This document shows, in pieces, positions 1 to 7,157 of a stretch of 11,445 nucleotides of DNA. The notes beneath the pieces are model-generated. The model was not told the DNA's origin. It did no database searches and worked only from the letters and a program-made list of their open reading frames with translations. The position numbers and the translations under genes are program-made. Source of the stretch: Chitinophaga pinensis (lineage in GTDB: Bacteria > Bacteroidota > Bacteroidia > M30B66). Position 1 is the first letter of the stretch; each line of letters starts with the position of its first letter. The stretch covers positions 1 to 11,445 of the forward strand of contig CALQJV010000014.1 in the NCBI GenBank assembly GCA_943330985.1, read 5' to 3'.

Positions 1-214
1 GATGGCCGATGCTGTTGAAGCTACTTCACGTAGTTTGAAAGTGGTGAATAGTGAAACGATTGATAAATTGGTGGAAGATACCATTCGTTTTCAGATTGAG
101 GAAAATCAATACATCAATGCGAATATTACGTTTCGCGACATCAACGCCATTAAAAAGATATTCAAGAAAATGCTGATGAATATTTATCACGTTCGGGTTG
201 AATATCCGAAATGA
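1..214 (+). CDS. PgpH-type 7TM-HD cyclic-di-AMP phosphodiesterase, C-terminal fragment
   Basis: Only the last 70 codons are present; the gene begins before the window and base 1 belongs to the preceding codon. The visible tail opens with MADAVEATSRSLK, which matches the end of the HD domain in membrane-bound 7TMR-HD (YqfF/PgpH) proteins, where the Asp of the M-A-D motif is a metal ligand. It closes with a run ending IYHVRVEYPK, the usual C-terminus of this family in Bacteroidota. Known family members hydrolyse cyclic di-AMP on the cytoplasmic side of the inner membrane. Neither the membrane part nor the HD signature itself can be seen here, so the call rests on the tail alone. The next gene starts 28 bases downstream, but nothing links the two functionally. 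Confidence 0.8.
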   Translation, partial: MADAVEATSRSLKVVNSETIDKLVEDTIRFQIEENQYINANITFRDINAIKKIFKKMLMNIYHVRVEYPK

Positions 215-242
215 TTTTAATTTAATTCCATAGAATAATAAA

Positions 243-677
243 ATGCACAAGCAATTTTTTCTCTTCGTTTGTTTACTTGTTACAACAAATCTATTTGCCC
301 AAAAAGAAAGCGACATTGAAGGCACGTGGATTCCTGGTTCGGGTAAAGCAAGTGTGCGCATTTATAAAACGGGTGATCATTATTATGGAGCAATCATCTC
401 ATTAAAAGAACCAATCGATTCGGTTAGCCACAAACCCAAAGTAGATAAGAACAACCCTGATAATTCGAAACGAAATACTCCCTTAATGGGATATCTTTTA
501 CTCAAGAATTTTATTTATGATGAAGGAATCTGGAAAAACGGAACCATTTACGATCCCGAAAATGGAAAAACCTACAGTTGTAAAATCACGATGAAAGATA
601 AAAATACACTCGATGTTCGAGGATTTATTGGCATTTCATTAATTGGCCGAACAGATGTCTGGAAACGTAAAAAGTAA
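243..677 (+). CDS. Secreted DUF2147 domain protein
   Basis: The 144-residue product has a signal peptide of about 20 residues ending LFAQ, followed by a single DUF2147 domain that fills the rest. Diagnostic positions are G-T-W at 27-29, the Y-Y-G-A-I strand near 47-51, an N-P-D motif near 71-73, I-Y-D-P followed by G-K-T-Y near 103-111, and a closing V-R-G-F-I-G then G-R-T-D-V-W-K-R. DUF2147 proteins are small lipocalin-like beta proteins of the cell envelope with no established biochemical role, so none is assigned. The length is normal for the family. The ATG at 243 is the only start that puts the signal peptide at the N-terminus. No clear promoter or terminator was seen around it; read-through from the upstream gene is possible. 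Confidence 0.88.
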   Translation: MHKQFFLFVCLLVTTNLFAQKESDIEGTWIPGSGKASVRIYKTGDHYYGAIISLKEPIDSVSHKPKVDKNNPDNSKRNTPLMGYLLLKNFIYDEGIWKNGTIYDPENGKTYSCKITMKDKNTLDVRGFIGISLIGRTDVWKRKK

Positions 678-753
678 ATTAGAAGTAATATTTCTTGGAA
701 ATTTAAATCCAGTTAAAATCTCAAATAAATCGAGAAATCATTTAAAATTCAAC

Positions 754-761
754 TACACTTG
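754..761 (+). promoter_or_regulatory. Possible -7 element for the T9SS cargo gene
   Basis: TACACTTG differs by one base from the Bacteroidota -7 consensus TAnnTTTG and lies 29 bases before the ATG at 791. There is no convincing upstream TTG box, so this is only a tentative assignment. Confidence 0.3.
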
Positions 762-790
762 TTTTCCAAAATAACTCAAAAATTCAATTC

Positions 791-2374
791 ATGAAAAATA
801 TCTGTCTTATTACGGTTTCGTTACTACTTAATTCCTTGATGCTTTCTGCACAATGGTCGACGGATTTAACTCAAAATCTGCCAATTGCGAGTGATTCGAG
901 AATCTCGAATGTTCTCTATGCAAACAATGGCTATTATTTTACATGGGAAGATGGAAGTAATGGCATTTATGCTCACAAAGTAATTCGCTTAAATGCAGAC
1001 GGAACAAACAATTGGACTCAAGCAATGGATGCGCATAATCATCCTTTGGGGAGCAGTACTTTGTCATTGCAACATTCATTTGTAGATCCCTCGGGGAATT
1101 TCATTCGTGTTTCATCATACAACACCGATCTTGGACAATCATCTTGTGCTAATAAGATTTCAGAGAATGGCTCCCAATTATGGAATGGCGATGCTGGAAT
1201 AGTATTCAATGCCATTGCCATGGGGGCGTATCTGAGTCCGAATAATAATTTATATGTTGCATCAGGAGACTCTTTATTTAAGCTAAATGCTTCTGGACAA
1301 ATTCAATGGAAATCAATCATTGATCCAGCTCATACAAATAATCAAAAATGCAGTATTCTAGAAAATTCCGATGGAAGTGTTACTGTAGCTTATTTTGTGC
1401 CCGGACAATTCAATCCGACCTATGGTTCGTATTATGTTTCTAAATTCGATAATGCAGGAACGAGAACAACCTTAGGTTCTCATCAAATTGCGGCATCCAG
1501 TAGTATTTTCTACACTCCTACATTTTTTAAATCCAATAGTACCGGAGTTCATTTCTTCATATACCACGATACCAACACAGGCATTTCTTATTTGCAGAAA
1601 ATCGTTGGAGATCAACCACAAATTTCAGGTTTAGGAACACCATTAGATGGTACCATAAATTCGAAATTTGTTTCCGCTTATATACATTCCGATATCTTGG
1701 AATTGCTTTATAAATACAATTGGAATTCGTTTGATGAAGCTGGATTAAAACATCAAACCATCGATTTAAATACGTTATCATTCACTTATCCATCGGGGAA
1801 CCTTTTATATCCCGACGTAACTACCAATGTTCAACCTTTGCAGAATTGTATGGTTAAATTCAACGATGATTTTGCTTTTTTACTACTCGATAATGTAAGC
1901 AAGAAAATTTCTTTTAAAGTGATGAATCAAGGAAGTATTTCAGAAACGTATGATATCTGTGCAACTTCAAGTGATAAAGGTTTGGCTGCAATGACCTCTT
2001 TGGATAATATAAATAGCAGCACCCAACAATTGGTTGCGTTTTTCGAAGATTATCGTCAAGGAGCCACGGTTGCACCAATCAATGTTGCACAAAATTATAC
2101 GGTGACTTCAACAGGACTTGAACAATCAAAATTTCAATCAGAGATTCATGCGTTTCCGAATCCGTCCAATGCATTTGTAATTATTGAAATACCTTCGAAT
2201 TATGCAAATGCCGTTTTAACGGTTTTGTCAATAGATGGTAAAGAAGTACTGAAAACGAACTTGAACAAGGGTTCTTCAAAAATCGATATTCAGTCATTCG
2301 CAACGGGTACTTATTTGATGAAAATCAACGCAAACAATCAAACGCTCTATCAAAAAAAGTTTATTAAGGAATAG
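791..2374 (+). CDS. Exported protein with type IX secretion type-A sorting domain
   Basis: The 527-residue protein has a signal peptide at about 1-20 ending LSAQ, a long body of roughly 430 residues, and a T9SS type-A C-terminal sorting domain at 453-527. The sorting domain is clear: FPNPSNAF opens it, I-D-G-K-E-V sits mid-domain, then S-F-A-T-G-T-Y-L-M-K-I, and it ends K-K-F-I-K-E. Such domains send proteins through the T9SS translocon to the surface or medium and are normally cleaved. The body has repeating strands with motifs of the type L-N-A-D/S-G-x-x-x-W at about 67-75 and 165-172, which suggests a beta-propeller of the PQQ/WD-like type seen in many T9SS cargoes. No catalytic motif is recognisable, so the job is unknown; adhesion or polymer binding is a guess. 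Confidence 0.9.
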   Translation: MKNICLITVSLLLNSLMLSAQWSTDLTQNLPIASDSRISNVLYANNGYYFTWEDGSNGIYAHKVIRLNADGTNNWTQAMDAHNHPLGSSTLSLQHSFVDPSGNFIRVSSYNTDLGQSSCANKISENGSQLWNGDAGIVFNAIAMGAYLSPNNNLYVASGDSLFKLNASGQIQWKSIIDPAHTNNQKCSILENSDGSVTVAYFVPGQFNPTYGSYYVSKFDNAGTRTTLGSHQIAASSSIFYTPTFFKSNSTGVHFFIYHDTNTGISYLQKIVGDQPQISGLGTPLDGTINSKFVSAYIHSDILELLYKYNWNSFDEAGLKHQTIDLNTLSFTYPSGNLLYPDVTTNVQPLQNCMVKFNDDFAFLLLDNVSKKISFKVMNQGSISETYDICATSSDKGLAAMTSLDNINSSTQQLVAFFEDYRQGATVAPINVAQNYTVTSTGLEQSKFQSEIHAFPNPSNAFVIIEIPSNYANAVLTVLSIDGKEVLKTNLNKGSSKIDIQSFATGTYLMKINANNQTLYQKKFIKE

Positions 2375-2388
2375 TCATCCATAAATAA

Positions 2389-2422
2389 TATCAGCACATC
2401 AAAATTATCAGCACATCAAAAT
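2389..2422. repeat. Perfect 17-bp tandem repeat, two copies
   Basis: TATCAGCACATCAAAAT occurs at 2389-2405 and again, base for base, at 2406-2422. It starts 14 bases after the stop of the T9SS cargo gene and runs straight into an octamer array. Confidence 0.9.
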
Positions 2423-2462
2423 AATCTTCAAATCTTCACATTTTCACATTTTCAAATCTTCA
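2423..2462. repeat. Octamer array, five units in order A-A-B-B-A
   Basis: Five contiguous 8-bp units cover this stretch. Unit A is AATCTTCA (2423, 2431, 2455) and unit B is CATTTTCA (2439, 2447). The units all end in TTCA and the + strand is strongly pyrimidine-rich. Short AT-rich arrays of this style are seen between genes in several Bacteroidota genomes; their function is unknown. Here the array ends 15 bases before the start codon of the metal-cluster gene. Confidence 0.85.
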
Positions 2463-2465
2463 TCC

Positions 2466-2473
2466 TATCTTCG
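2466..2473 (+). promoter_or_regulatory. Candidate -7 element close to a GTG start (possibly leaderless)
   Basis: TATCTTCG differs in one base from TAnnTTTG and ends four bases before the GTG at 2478. If it is used, transcription would begin at or very near the start codon, giving a leaderless message. No TTG box is visible at the expected upstream distance, where the octamer array lies. Confidence 0.3.
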
Positions 2474-2477
2474 TTCG

Positions 2478-2867
2478 GTGAATAACAAACAACTTTTCAG
2501 TTTGATACTGCTTGCAGTTTTCTGCCTGCGCTTTCTTTCTGCGTTTGAATTTCACGATCATAGAACTGATACCGAACGCTGCATCCAAGAACATGCTGCT
2601 CATCGACACAATTTTACTTCCTGCGAGATTACAGATGTCTTAGGTGCAAATTTTCAAGGACATTGTTCCGATAAAAATCACATCAAACAAGAAAGTGAAC
2701 ATTGCCAAGTTTGCGGGTTCGATTTCGTGAAATATTTTGAAGGTCATTCACACTTTCAATTGCCTTTAATTAAAAAAACTTCCTCTTTAATTGCATTTCA
2801 CCAATACGATGCATTTGACGGCGTAACCTTCCTTTTATGCAACAAAGGTCCGCCAGTATTTACCTAA
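2478..2867 (+). CDS. Small His/Cys-rich exported protein of a metal-uptake cluster
   Basis: The 129-residue product starts at a GTG and has a signal peptide of about 22 residues (hydrophobic core LILLAVFCLRFL). The mature part, about 107 residues, carries 11 His and 6 Cys, including H26/H28, H39/H42/H44, H62-C63, H75-C76 with a C-x-x-C at 76-79, and H90/H92. It ends with G-P-P near the C-terminus, a feature I recall from similar small proteins encoded just before TonB-dependent receptors in Bacteroidota. I know of no established biochemical name for the family. The ligand-rich composition and its place 55 bases before a ZnuD-like receptor suggest periplasmic or surface binding of Zn, Cu or a similar metal. 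The GTG start is chosen because it gives a complete signal peptide; a more distal start would have to read through the repeat array. Confidence 0.75.
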   Translation: MNNKQLFSLILLAVFCLRFLSAFEFHDHRTDTERCIQEHAAHRHNFTSCEITDVLGANFQGHCSDKNHIKQESEHCQVCGFDFVKYFEGHSHFQLPLIKKTSSLIAFHQYDAFDGVTFLLCNKGPPVFT

Positions 2868-2922
2868 ATCATTAGTTTTTTCTGCTCAATTCGAGTTTTT
2901 AGGTAATTCATTTCAATATTCT

Positions 2923-5271
2923 ATGTATCGCATTCAATGTGTTTGTTTGCGGACATTAGGTTTGATTATATTCACAATTCAGCTTCTTTTTACTCAGCAA
3001 CTAGAAGCACAATCGTGTGATTTAACAATCAATGTTCGCATTAAACAGAAAGGGCAATCGGATTTTGCTATTTCGCTTCTTGGACCGGAAGTTAATCGGA
3101 ATATTTCACATTCTCAGTTAGCCTCGTTTGGTAAATTGTGCTTAGGGACTTATAAATTGAGGGTTCAGGCCATCAATTTCGAATCATTCGATACCACCAT
3201 TGTTCTAAAAAGTAATTTAGAATTAAGTCTAGTAATGATTGAATCAGTTCATCAGTTGCATGAATTTGAAGTGCACGACAATCACATCGATCGCACAGGA
3301 AATTCAACCCTTTTATCGTCCTCATTAAATAATGCACAACTACAAGCAAACGCAGGAAAGCCCTTGGGTGAACTCTTGAAAGAAGCCAGTGGTGTTTCAA
3401 CATTACAATCGGGCCCAACGATCTCCAAGCCCATCATTCATGGATTACACAGCAACAGAGTGCTTCTCATCCAAAATGGGATTCGACTTGAAGGTCAGCA
3501 ATGGGGCACCGAGCACGCTCCCGAAATTGATCCTTTCACAGTAGCTCGTGCCGAAGTCTTGAAAGGAGCTGCCAGCTTGCGCTATGGTTCGGATGCCATT
3601 GGCGGTGTGGTTCTATTAGAACCTTCCGAAATTTCGGCGGAACATGGTACACGCGGCATGGTGAGATTGGCCGGAATCAGTAATGGCAAAATGGGATTGA
3701 GTTCAGCGCGATTGGATCATTCGTTTGGTGGCAAATTATGTGGAATGGGAATTCGTATACAGGGAACATTGAAGGATGCCGGAAATATTCATACGCCTGA
3801 CTATTATTTGAAAAACACCGGAATGCGCGAACAAAATTTATCCAGCACTTGGATGTTGAATCGTAAGCGATTAGCGCTCGAAGTTTCGGGTTCAGTTTTC
3901 AATTCCAAAATTGGCATTTTTACGGGTTCGCATGTGGGTAGTTTATCAGAACTACAACAAGCATTAGAAAGCTCTGAGCCGAAAGACAGTGCCGGTTTTA
4001 ATCGTCAAATAGAACGCGGTTTTCAACAAATAAAACATGAAATGTTGAAAGCCCGATTTTGTTATCATTTTCGTGAGAATGACCAAGTGGAAATCATCTA
4101 TGGCTTGCAAAGAAATCATCGTAAAGAATTCGATAGCGATATTCCCTTTAGCTCCGATCCATCCATATTAAATGCACCACAGGCCGATTTCTTGATTAGC
4201 ACACATACAGCCGATTTGGTGTATTCCAGACAATTGAAAAATCAAGTTCAATTAAGTGTCGGTTCAAGTTTAATTACTCAGGGAAATGTGTTTAAAGGCT
4301 TAGAATACCGTGCATTAATTCCAAATTATCGAAACTATGGTGTAGGAAGTTTTGCTGCGCTACTTCGCACTTGGAAAAAATGGAAATTTGAAACGGGCAT
4401 TCGATACGATCATCGCTGGTTGACATGCTACCGACTTAACTATTCAACCCTGAAAACCTTTGCGACCTCGCATACATTCCAAAATTGGTCGTATTCGGCA
4501 GGGCTTTCCTATCGTGTTTCGGAAAAATGGAGTATCACTGCAAATTTAGGGTCTGCTTGGCGAGCGCCTAATGTAAATGAAATGTATGGAAATGGTGTTC
4601 ATCAAAGTGCCGCATCTTTTGAAATTGGTGATAGCACCCTCAAAAGCGAACGTGCTCTAAACTTTTCCGTTTCCAATGTTTGGGAATCCGAACGTTTTCG
4701 TTTCGAATTAGGGATTTATCGAAATGCAATCAACAATTTTATTTACTTAAAACCTTTACTCAAACCAGTACTTACTATTTCAGGCGCCTATCCTTCATTT
4801 GCTCAAACGCAGGTGAATGCGCTGCTTTCCGGAGTCGATGCCGATTTCAGATTCACATTATACAAAGGAATGAAAGTAGGAGGGAAGGTTTCCTTGATTA
4901 ATGCACATAACCAAACAACTCAAGATTATTTGGTTTTTACACCAGCTAACCGTGCCGAGATTTTCTCAATATTGGAAGGAAATTCGGACAGTCGTGGAAT
5001 AAAGCCTTATGTAAAATGTGCATTTACTTTTGTTGCCAAGCAAAATCATGTTCCTGTAAATAGTGATTATACCGCTCCTCCCAATGCATATACTTTATTA
5101 AATTTTGAAGCAGGATTGAGTATAGGGAAAAAACATCCGATCGATATGGGCATTTCGATCTACAATGTCTTAAACACAACATACCGCGATTACCTCAATC
5201 GATTTCGCTACTTCAGCGATGAACAAGGACGTTCGTTTGCCATTCGCATAAATGTCCCATTTAACTTTTAA
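2923..5271 (+). CDS. TonB-dependent outer-membrane receptor, ZnuD-like (probable zinc or other metal uptake)
   Basis: The 782-residue protein has a signal peptide (about 1-30, ending LEAQ), a carboxypeptidase-like beta domain at about 33-105, a plug domain at about 128-235, and a 22-strand-type barrel to the C-terminus, which ends in Phe (V-P-F-N-F) as outer-membrane proteins do. In the plug, G-L-H-S-N-R-V-L-L-I-Q-N-G is followed by EGQQWGTEHAPEIDPF at 190-205, and then V-L-K-G-A-A-S-L-R-Y-G-S-D-A-I-G-G. In the barrel, N-G-V-H-Q-S-A-A-S-F-E-I-G-D is also characteristic of the ZnuD-like group. A histidine cluster (H110, H113, H118, H121) joins the two N-terminal domains and could bind metal. 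Known relatives import metals, notably zinc, using TonB energy. Zinc specificity is inferred. It lies between the His/Cys-rich gene (55 bases before) and the lipoprotein gene (12 bases after). Confidence 0.88.
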   Translation: MYRIQCVCLRTLGLIIFTIQLLFTQQLEAQSCDLTINVRIKQKGQSDFAISLLGPEVNRNISHSQLASFGKLCLGTYKLRVQAINFESFDTTIVLKSNLELSLVMIESVHQLHEFEVHDNHIDRTGNSTLLSSSLNNAQLQANAGKPLGELLKEASGVSTLQSGPTISKPIIHGLHSNRVLLIQNGIRLEGQQWGTEHAPEIDPFTVARAEVLKGAASLRYGSDAIGGVVLLEPSEISAEHGTRGMVRLAGISNGKMGLSSARLDHSFGGKLCGMGIRIQGTLKDAGNIHTPDYYLKNTGMREQNLSSTWMLNRKRLALEVSGSVFNSKIGIFTGSHVGSLSELQQALESSEPKDSAGFNRQIERGFQQIKHEMLKARFCYHFRENDQVEIIYGLQRNHRKEFDSDIPFSSDPSILNAPQADFLISTHTADLVYSRQLKNQVQLSVGSSLITQGNVFKGLEYRALIPNYRNYGVGSFAALLRTWKKWKFETGIRYDHRWLTCYRLNYSTLKTFATSHTFQNWSYSAGLSYRVSEKWSITANLGSAWRAPNVNEMYGNGVHQSAASFEIGDSTLKSERALNFSVSNVWESERFRFELGIYRNAINNFIYLKPLLKPVLTISGAYPSFAQTQVNALLSGVDADFRFTLYKGMKVGGKVSLINAHNQTTQDYLVFTPANRAEIFSILEGNSDSRGIKPYVKCAFTFVAKQNHVPVNSDYTAPPNAYTLLNFEAGLSIGKKHPIDMGISIYNVLNTTYRDYLNRFRYFSDEQGRSFAIRINVPFNF

Positions 5272-5283
5272 TAAAAAACAATT

Positions 5284-5862
5284 ATGAAAATATTCAAAAA
5301 ATCACATGTTTTATTGGCAATTATGCCTCTTATCATTTTTGCATCTGCTTGTAAAAAAGACGAGGAGGAAGTTACGCCTCCACTTCCTGAAAATGAATTA
5401 CTAACCACAATATCGTTGCGTTTAATTAGCAGCGATAATGCAGATACCTTAAATGCCACTTGGCGCGATTTAACGCCCAATGATACCAATCCACCAGACA
5501 CGAGTTTGGCTATTTTAAATGTGAAGGATTCAACCCTATATCGTGCGGAACTTTTTCTGTTAGATGAAACAAAATCGCCTGCAGAAGACATTAGAGCTGA
5601 AGTTCAGGAACGGGCCAATTACCATCGTATTTTTTATTTTCCTTCTACCTCATTAGAAAGCAATTTCAATGTGAATATTACCGATTTCGATACCAATTCT
5701 CCTCCTTTAGCTCTCGGATTAACATCGAATATTCAAACAGTTCAATCATCCAATGGAGTTTTAAGAGTCGTATTAAAGCATCAACCCAATGGAAAAGATG
5801 GAAGTTTTGAGCCAGGAACAATTGATGCAGATGTGAATTTTAGGGTTGTTGTAACTCCTTAA
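5284..5862 (+). CDS. Lipoprotein paired with ZnuD-like receptor (family often labelled type 1 periplasmic binding fold superfamily)
   Basis: The 192-residue protein has a lipoprotein signal peptide with lipobox F-A-S-A-C and the lipidated Cys at 23. The Cys is followed by K-K-D-E-E-E, an acidic stretch of the kind that directs Bacteroidota lipoproteins to the outside of the outer membrane; surface exposure is inferred from this. The rest is a beta-rich domain. Landmarks such as T-W-R-D-L near 60, E-L-F-L-L-D-E-T near 90, H-R-I-F-Y-F near 113, V-V-L-K-H-Q-P-N-G near 163 and the end D-V-N-F-R-V-V-V match lipoproteins that regularly sit beside TonB-dependent receptors. The usual database label is only a fold name; the role is unproven. 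Its ATG is 12 bases after the receptor stop, so it is very likely co-transcribed and may act as an accessory ligand-capture protein. Confidence 0.82.
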   Translation: MKIFKKSHVLLAIMPLIIFASACKKDEEEVTPPLPENELLTTISLRLISSDNADTLNATWRDLTPNDTNPPDTSLAILNVKDSTLYRAELFLLDETKSPAEDIRAEVQERANYHRIFYFPSTSLESNFNVNITDFDTNSPPLALGLTSNIQTVQSSNGVLRVVLKHQPNGKDGSFEPGTIDADVNFRVVVTP

Positions 5863-5904
5863 AGAGCTTTATTATAAAGACTTAATGTGATTTCTGTTTT
5901 TTTG

Positions 5905-6061
5905 TAAACGTATATAAACGTTTCAAAAGCACAAGCATTTTACGGTTTTATGTATGTTGCACCCGGGAAGGGGAACTTGGGTTTCCCTAATAAATCGAAT
6001 TGTCAAATACAAATTCAAAATGCCATGGACGGACATTTATTTTGAACAGGCTTGTTGATAA
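5905..6061. repeat. Diverged 236-bp tandem duplication, copy 1
   Basis: The first 80 bases (5905-5984) match 6141-6220 with 9 mismatches and no gap. A second conserved block at 6036-6061 (TTTATTTT-R-AACA, then TGTTGATAA) matches 6272-6297 at the same 236-base offset, so the whole unit appears to have been duplicated. Similarity is weak between the blocks and trails off, with small indels, to about 6113. The core carries CCCGGGAAGGG in AT-rich surroundings. Both strands of the core show short open frames. The function is unknown; an old intergenic repeat element or an RNA are the main options. Confidence 0.8.
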
Positions 6062-6140
6062 TTTCGGTTTGTATTCGCGATAAGATAAAGATCTCAATGC
6101 ATTCGGTTCAGCCAGTTGATGCCTCACGAGTTAATTGTTT

Positions 6141-6297
6141 TAAACGGATATAAACATTTCAAAAGCACAAGCATTATGCGCTTTTATGTATGTTGAACCC
6201 GGGAAGGGTAATTGGGGTTTACATGTAAAATAAATCGTTTTTAGAAAAAAATAAAATACTACAATTCAGTTTTTATTTTAAACATAGATGTTGATAA
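6141..6297. repeat. Diverged 236-bp tandem duplication, copy 2
   Basis: This is the second copy, immediately downstream of the first unit. It can form a neat stem absent in full from copy 1: AAAAGC at 6161 pairs with GCTTTT at 6180-6185, enclosing GCAT-T-ATGC. AACCC at 6196-6200 can also pair with GGGTT at 6214-6218. Weak similarity to copy 1 continues to about 6344. The 5863-6417 stretch holds nothing else that I can assign, apart from the promoter for the HDO gene. Confidence 0.8.
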
Positions 6298-6383
6298 AAC
6301 GGATCGGATTTCTATTTTTACTCATTGCAATAAACATTTTTAGCCTAATGGTGTTTATGATTTTTCTAAGTTATTGAAGTTAA

Positions 6384-6416
6384 TTTGAGTCTGCATTTTA
6401 ATTTGTTTTATCTTTC
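6384..6416 (+). promoter_or_regulatory. Candidate promoter giving a near-leaderless HDO transcript
   Basis: TTTG at 6384-6387, a 21-base spacer, and TATCTTTC at 6409-6416 resemble the Bacteroidota TTG / TAnnTTTG promoter, with one mismatch in the -7 box. The -7 box ends one base before the ATG at 6418, so transcription should begin close to the start codon. This also argues against the upstream TTG at 6385 as a translation start. Confidence 0.4.
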
Positions 6417-6417
6417 T

Positions 6418-7143
6418 ATGAATTCATTAGTTGAAGAAGCAATTAGTCACCGAGCTATAAATCATCCATATTTAATAGCATTACGTGATGGTACTTTTAA
6501 AAACATGGATAAAATCCTTCATGACTTTGCGCATCAATATGGTTTTTATAGTGCTTGGTTTCCTCGCTATTTAACTTCGGTAATTGCAAGTCTTGAAGAT
6601 CCTATTCATCGCAAACATTTGTTAGATAATCTGGCTGAAGAAAGTGGATTTTTACACGAAGAAGATATGAGTGCAATTCGTGAACAGGGAATTCAAGATG
6701 AATGGGTTGTAGGAATTCCTCATCCTCTGTTATTTAAGCGATTCCAACACGCCATGGGGGTAAATCCTGAATCTAATCCTTGCATAGAAGTTGAAATTTG
6801 GCGCGAGTCGTTTTTTAGTTTAGTAAAACATGGAACAACTGCCGAAGCTATTGGTGCTATTGGTTTAGGGACCGAATCGGTTGTTAAACATATTTACAAG
6901 CACATCATTGAAAGTTTGAGAAATCACAGTAAGTTAACGCTAGAAGAATACGTATTTTTTCCACTCCACACAGAAGTCGATGATGAACATGGGTTGATTT
7001 TATTGGATATTGCGAAGCAATTTGCAGAGCAGGATAATCAATTGAAAAATGAACTTAGAAAAGGAATGTTAAAAGCGTTAAATTTACGTGCAACATTTTG
7101 GGATGATATGCATGCTCGTGCATTAAAAATTGACCAAGAATAA
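6418..7143 (+). CDS. Haem-oxygenase-like diiron oxidase (HDO superfamily; iron-containing redox enzyme family)
   Basis: The all-helical 241-residue product has the expected HDO ligand set. N-L-A-E-E-S-G supplies E74/E75. H102 lies in I-P-H-P-L-L-F-K-R-F, a segment typical of the superfamily. E153 lies in G-A-I-G-L-G-T-E-S. H184, D188 and H191 follow in H-T-E-V-D-D-E-H-G, with the H-x3-D-x2-H spacing of CADD and UndA. About 20 residues lie between the first Glu and H102, more than in CADD. Superfamily members bind two irons and activate O2 for desaturation, C-C cleavage, N-oxygenation or self-modification, acting in the cytoplasm; the substrate here is unknown. I chose the ATG at 6418 over the TTG at 6385 because the latter would lie in the promoter and add 11 residues that look non-coding. 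The cupin gene follows 14 bases downstream. Confidence 0.82.
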   Translation: MNSLVEEAISHRAINHPYLIALRDGTFKNMDKILHDFAHQYGFYSAWFPRYLTSVIASLEDPIHRKHLLDNLAEESGFLHEEDMSAIREQGIQDEWVVGIPHPLLFKRFQHAMGVNPESNPCIEVEIWRESFFSLVKHGTTAEAIGAIGLGTESVVKHIYKHIIESLRNHSKLTLEEYVFFPLHTEVDDEHGLILLDIAKQFAEQDNQLKNELRKGMLKALNLRATFWDDMHARALKIDQE

Positions 7144-7157
7144 TTCGAATTTAACTC

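Noticed and set aside
26..361. 111-codon open frame on the - strand
   Set aside because: It runs antisense across the end of the phosphodiesterase gene and the DUF2147 gene, both of which have clear family matches; the translated product has no recognisable features.
2389..2462. CRISPR-like array
   Set aside because: The units are contiguous 17-mers and 8-mers with no spacers, and there are no cas genes in the window.
5268..5591. 107-codon open frame on the - strand over the lipoprotein gene
   Set aside because: The + strand has a lipobox and family landmarks; the antisense frame is Ser/Val-rich shadow translation.
5867..5879. Terminator after the lipoprotein gene (CTTTAT-T-ATAAAG)
   Set aside because: The 6-bp all-weak stem with a 1-base loop cannot form a stable hairpin and has no T-tract.
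5905..6240. Integron attC sites or a cassette array
   Set aside because: Copy 2 has GTTGAAC, which fits GTTRRRY, but copy 1 has GTTGCAC and neither copy has a matching RYYYAAC partner; there is no integrase gene nearby.
6385..6417. TTG start extending the HDO protein by 11 residues
   Set aside because: The TTG coincides with the likely upstream promoter box, the added residues do not resemble the family N-terminus, and the ATG at 6418 follows a -7-like box.
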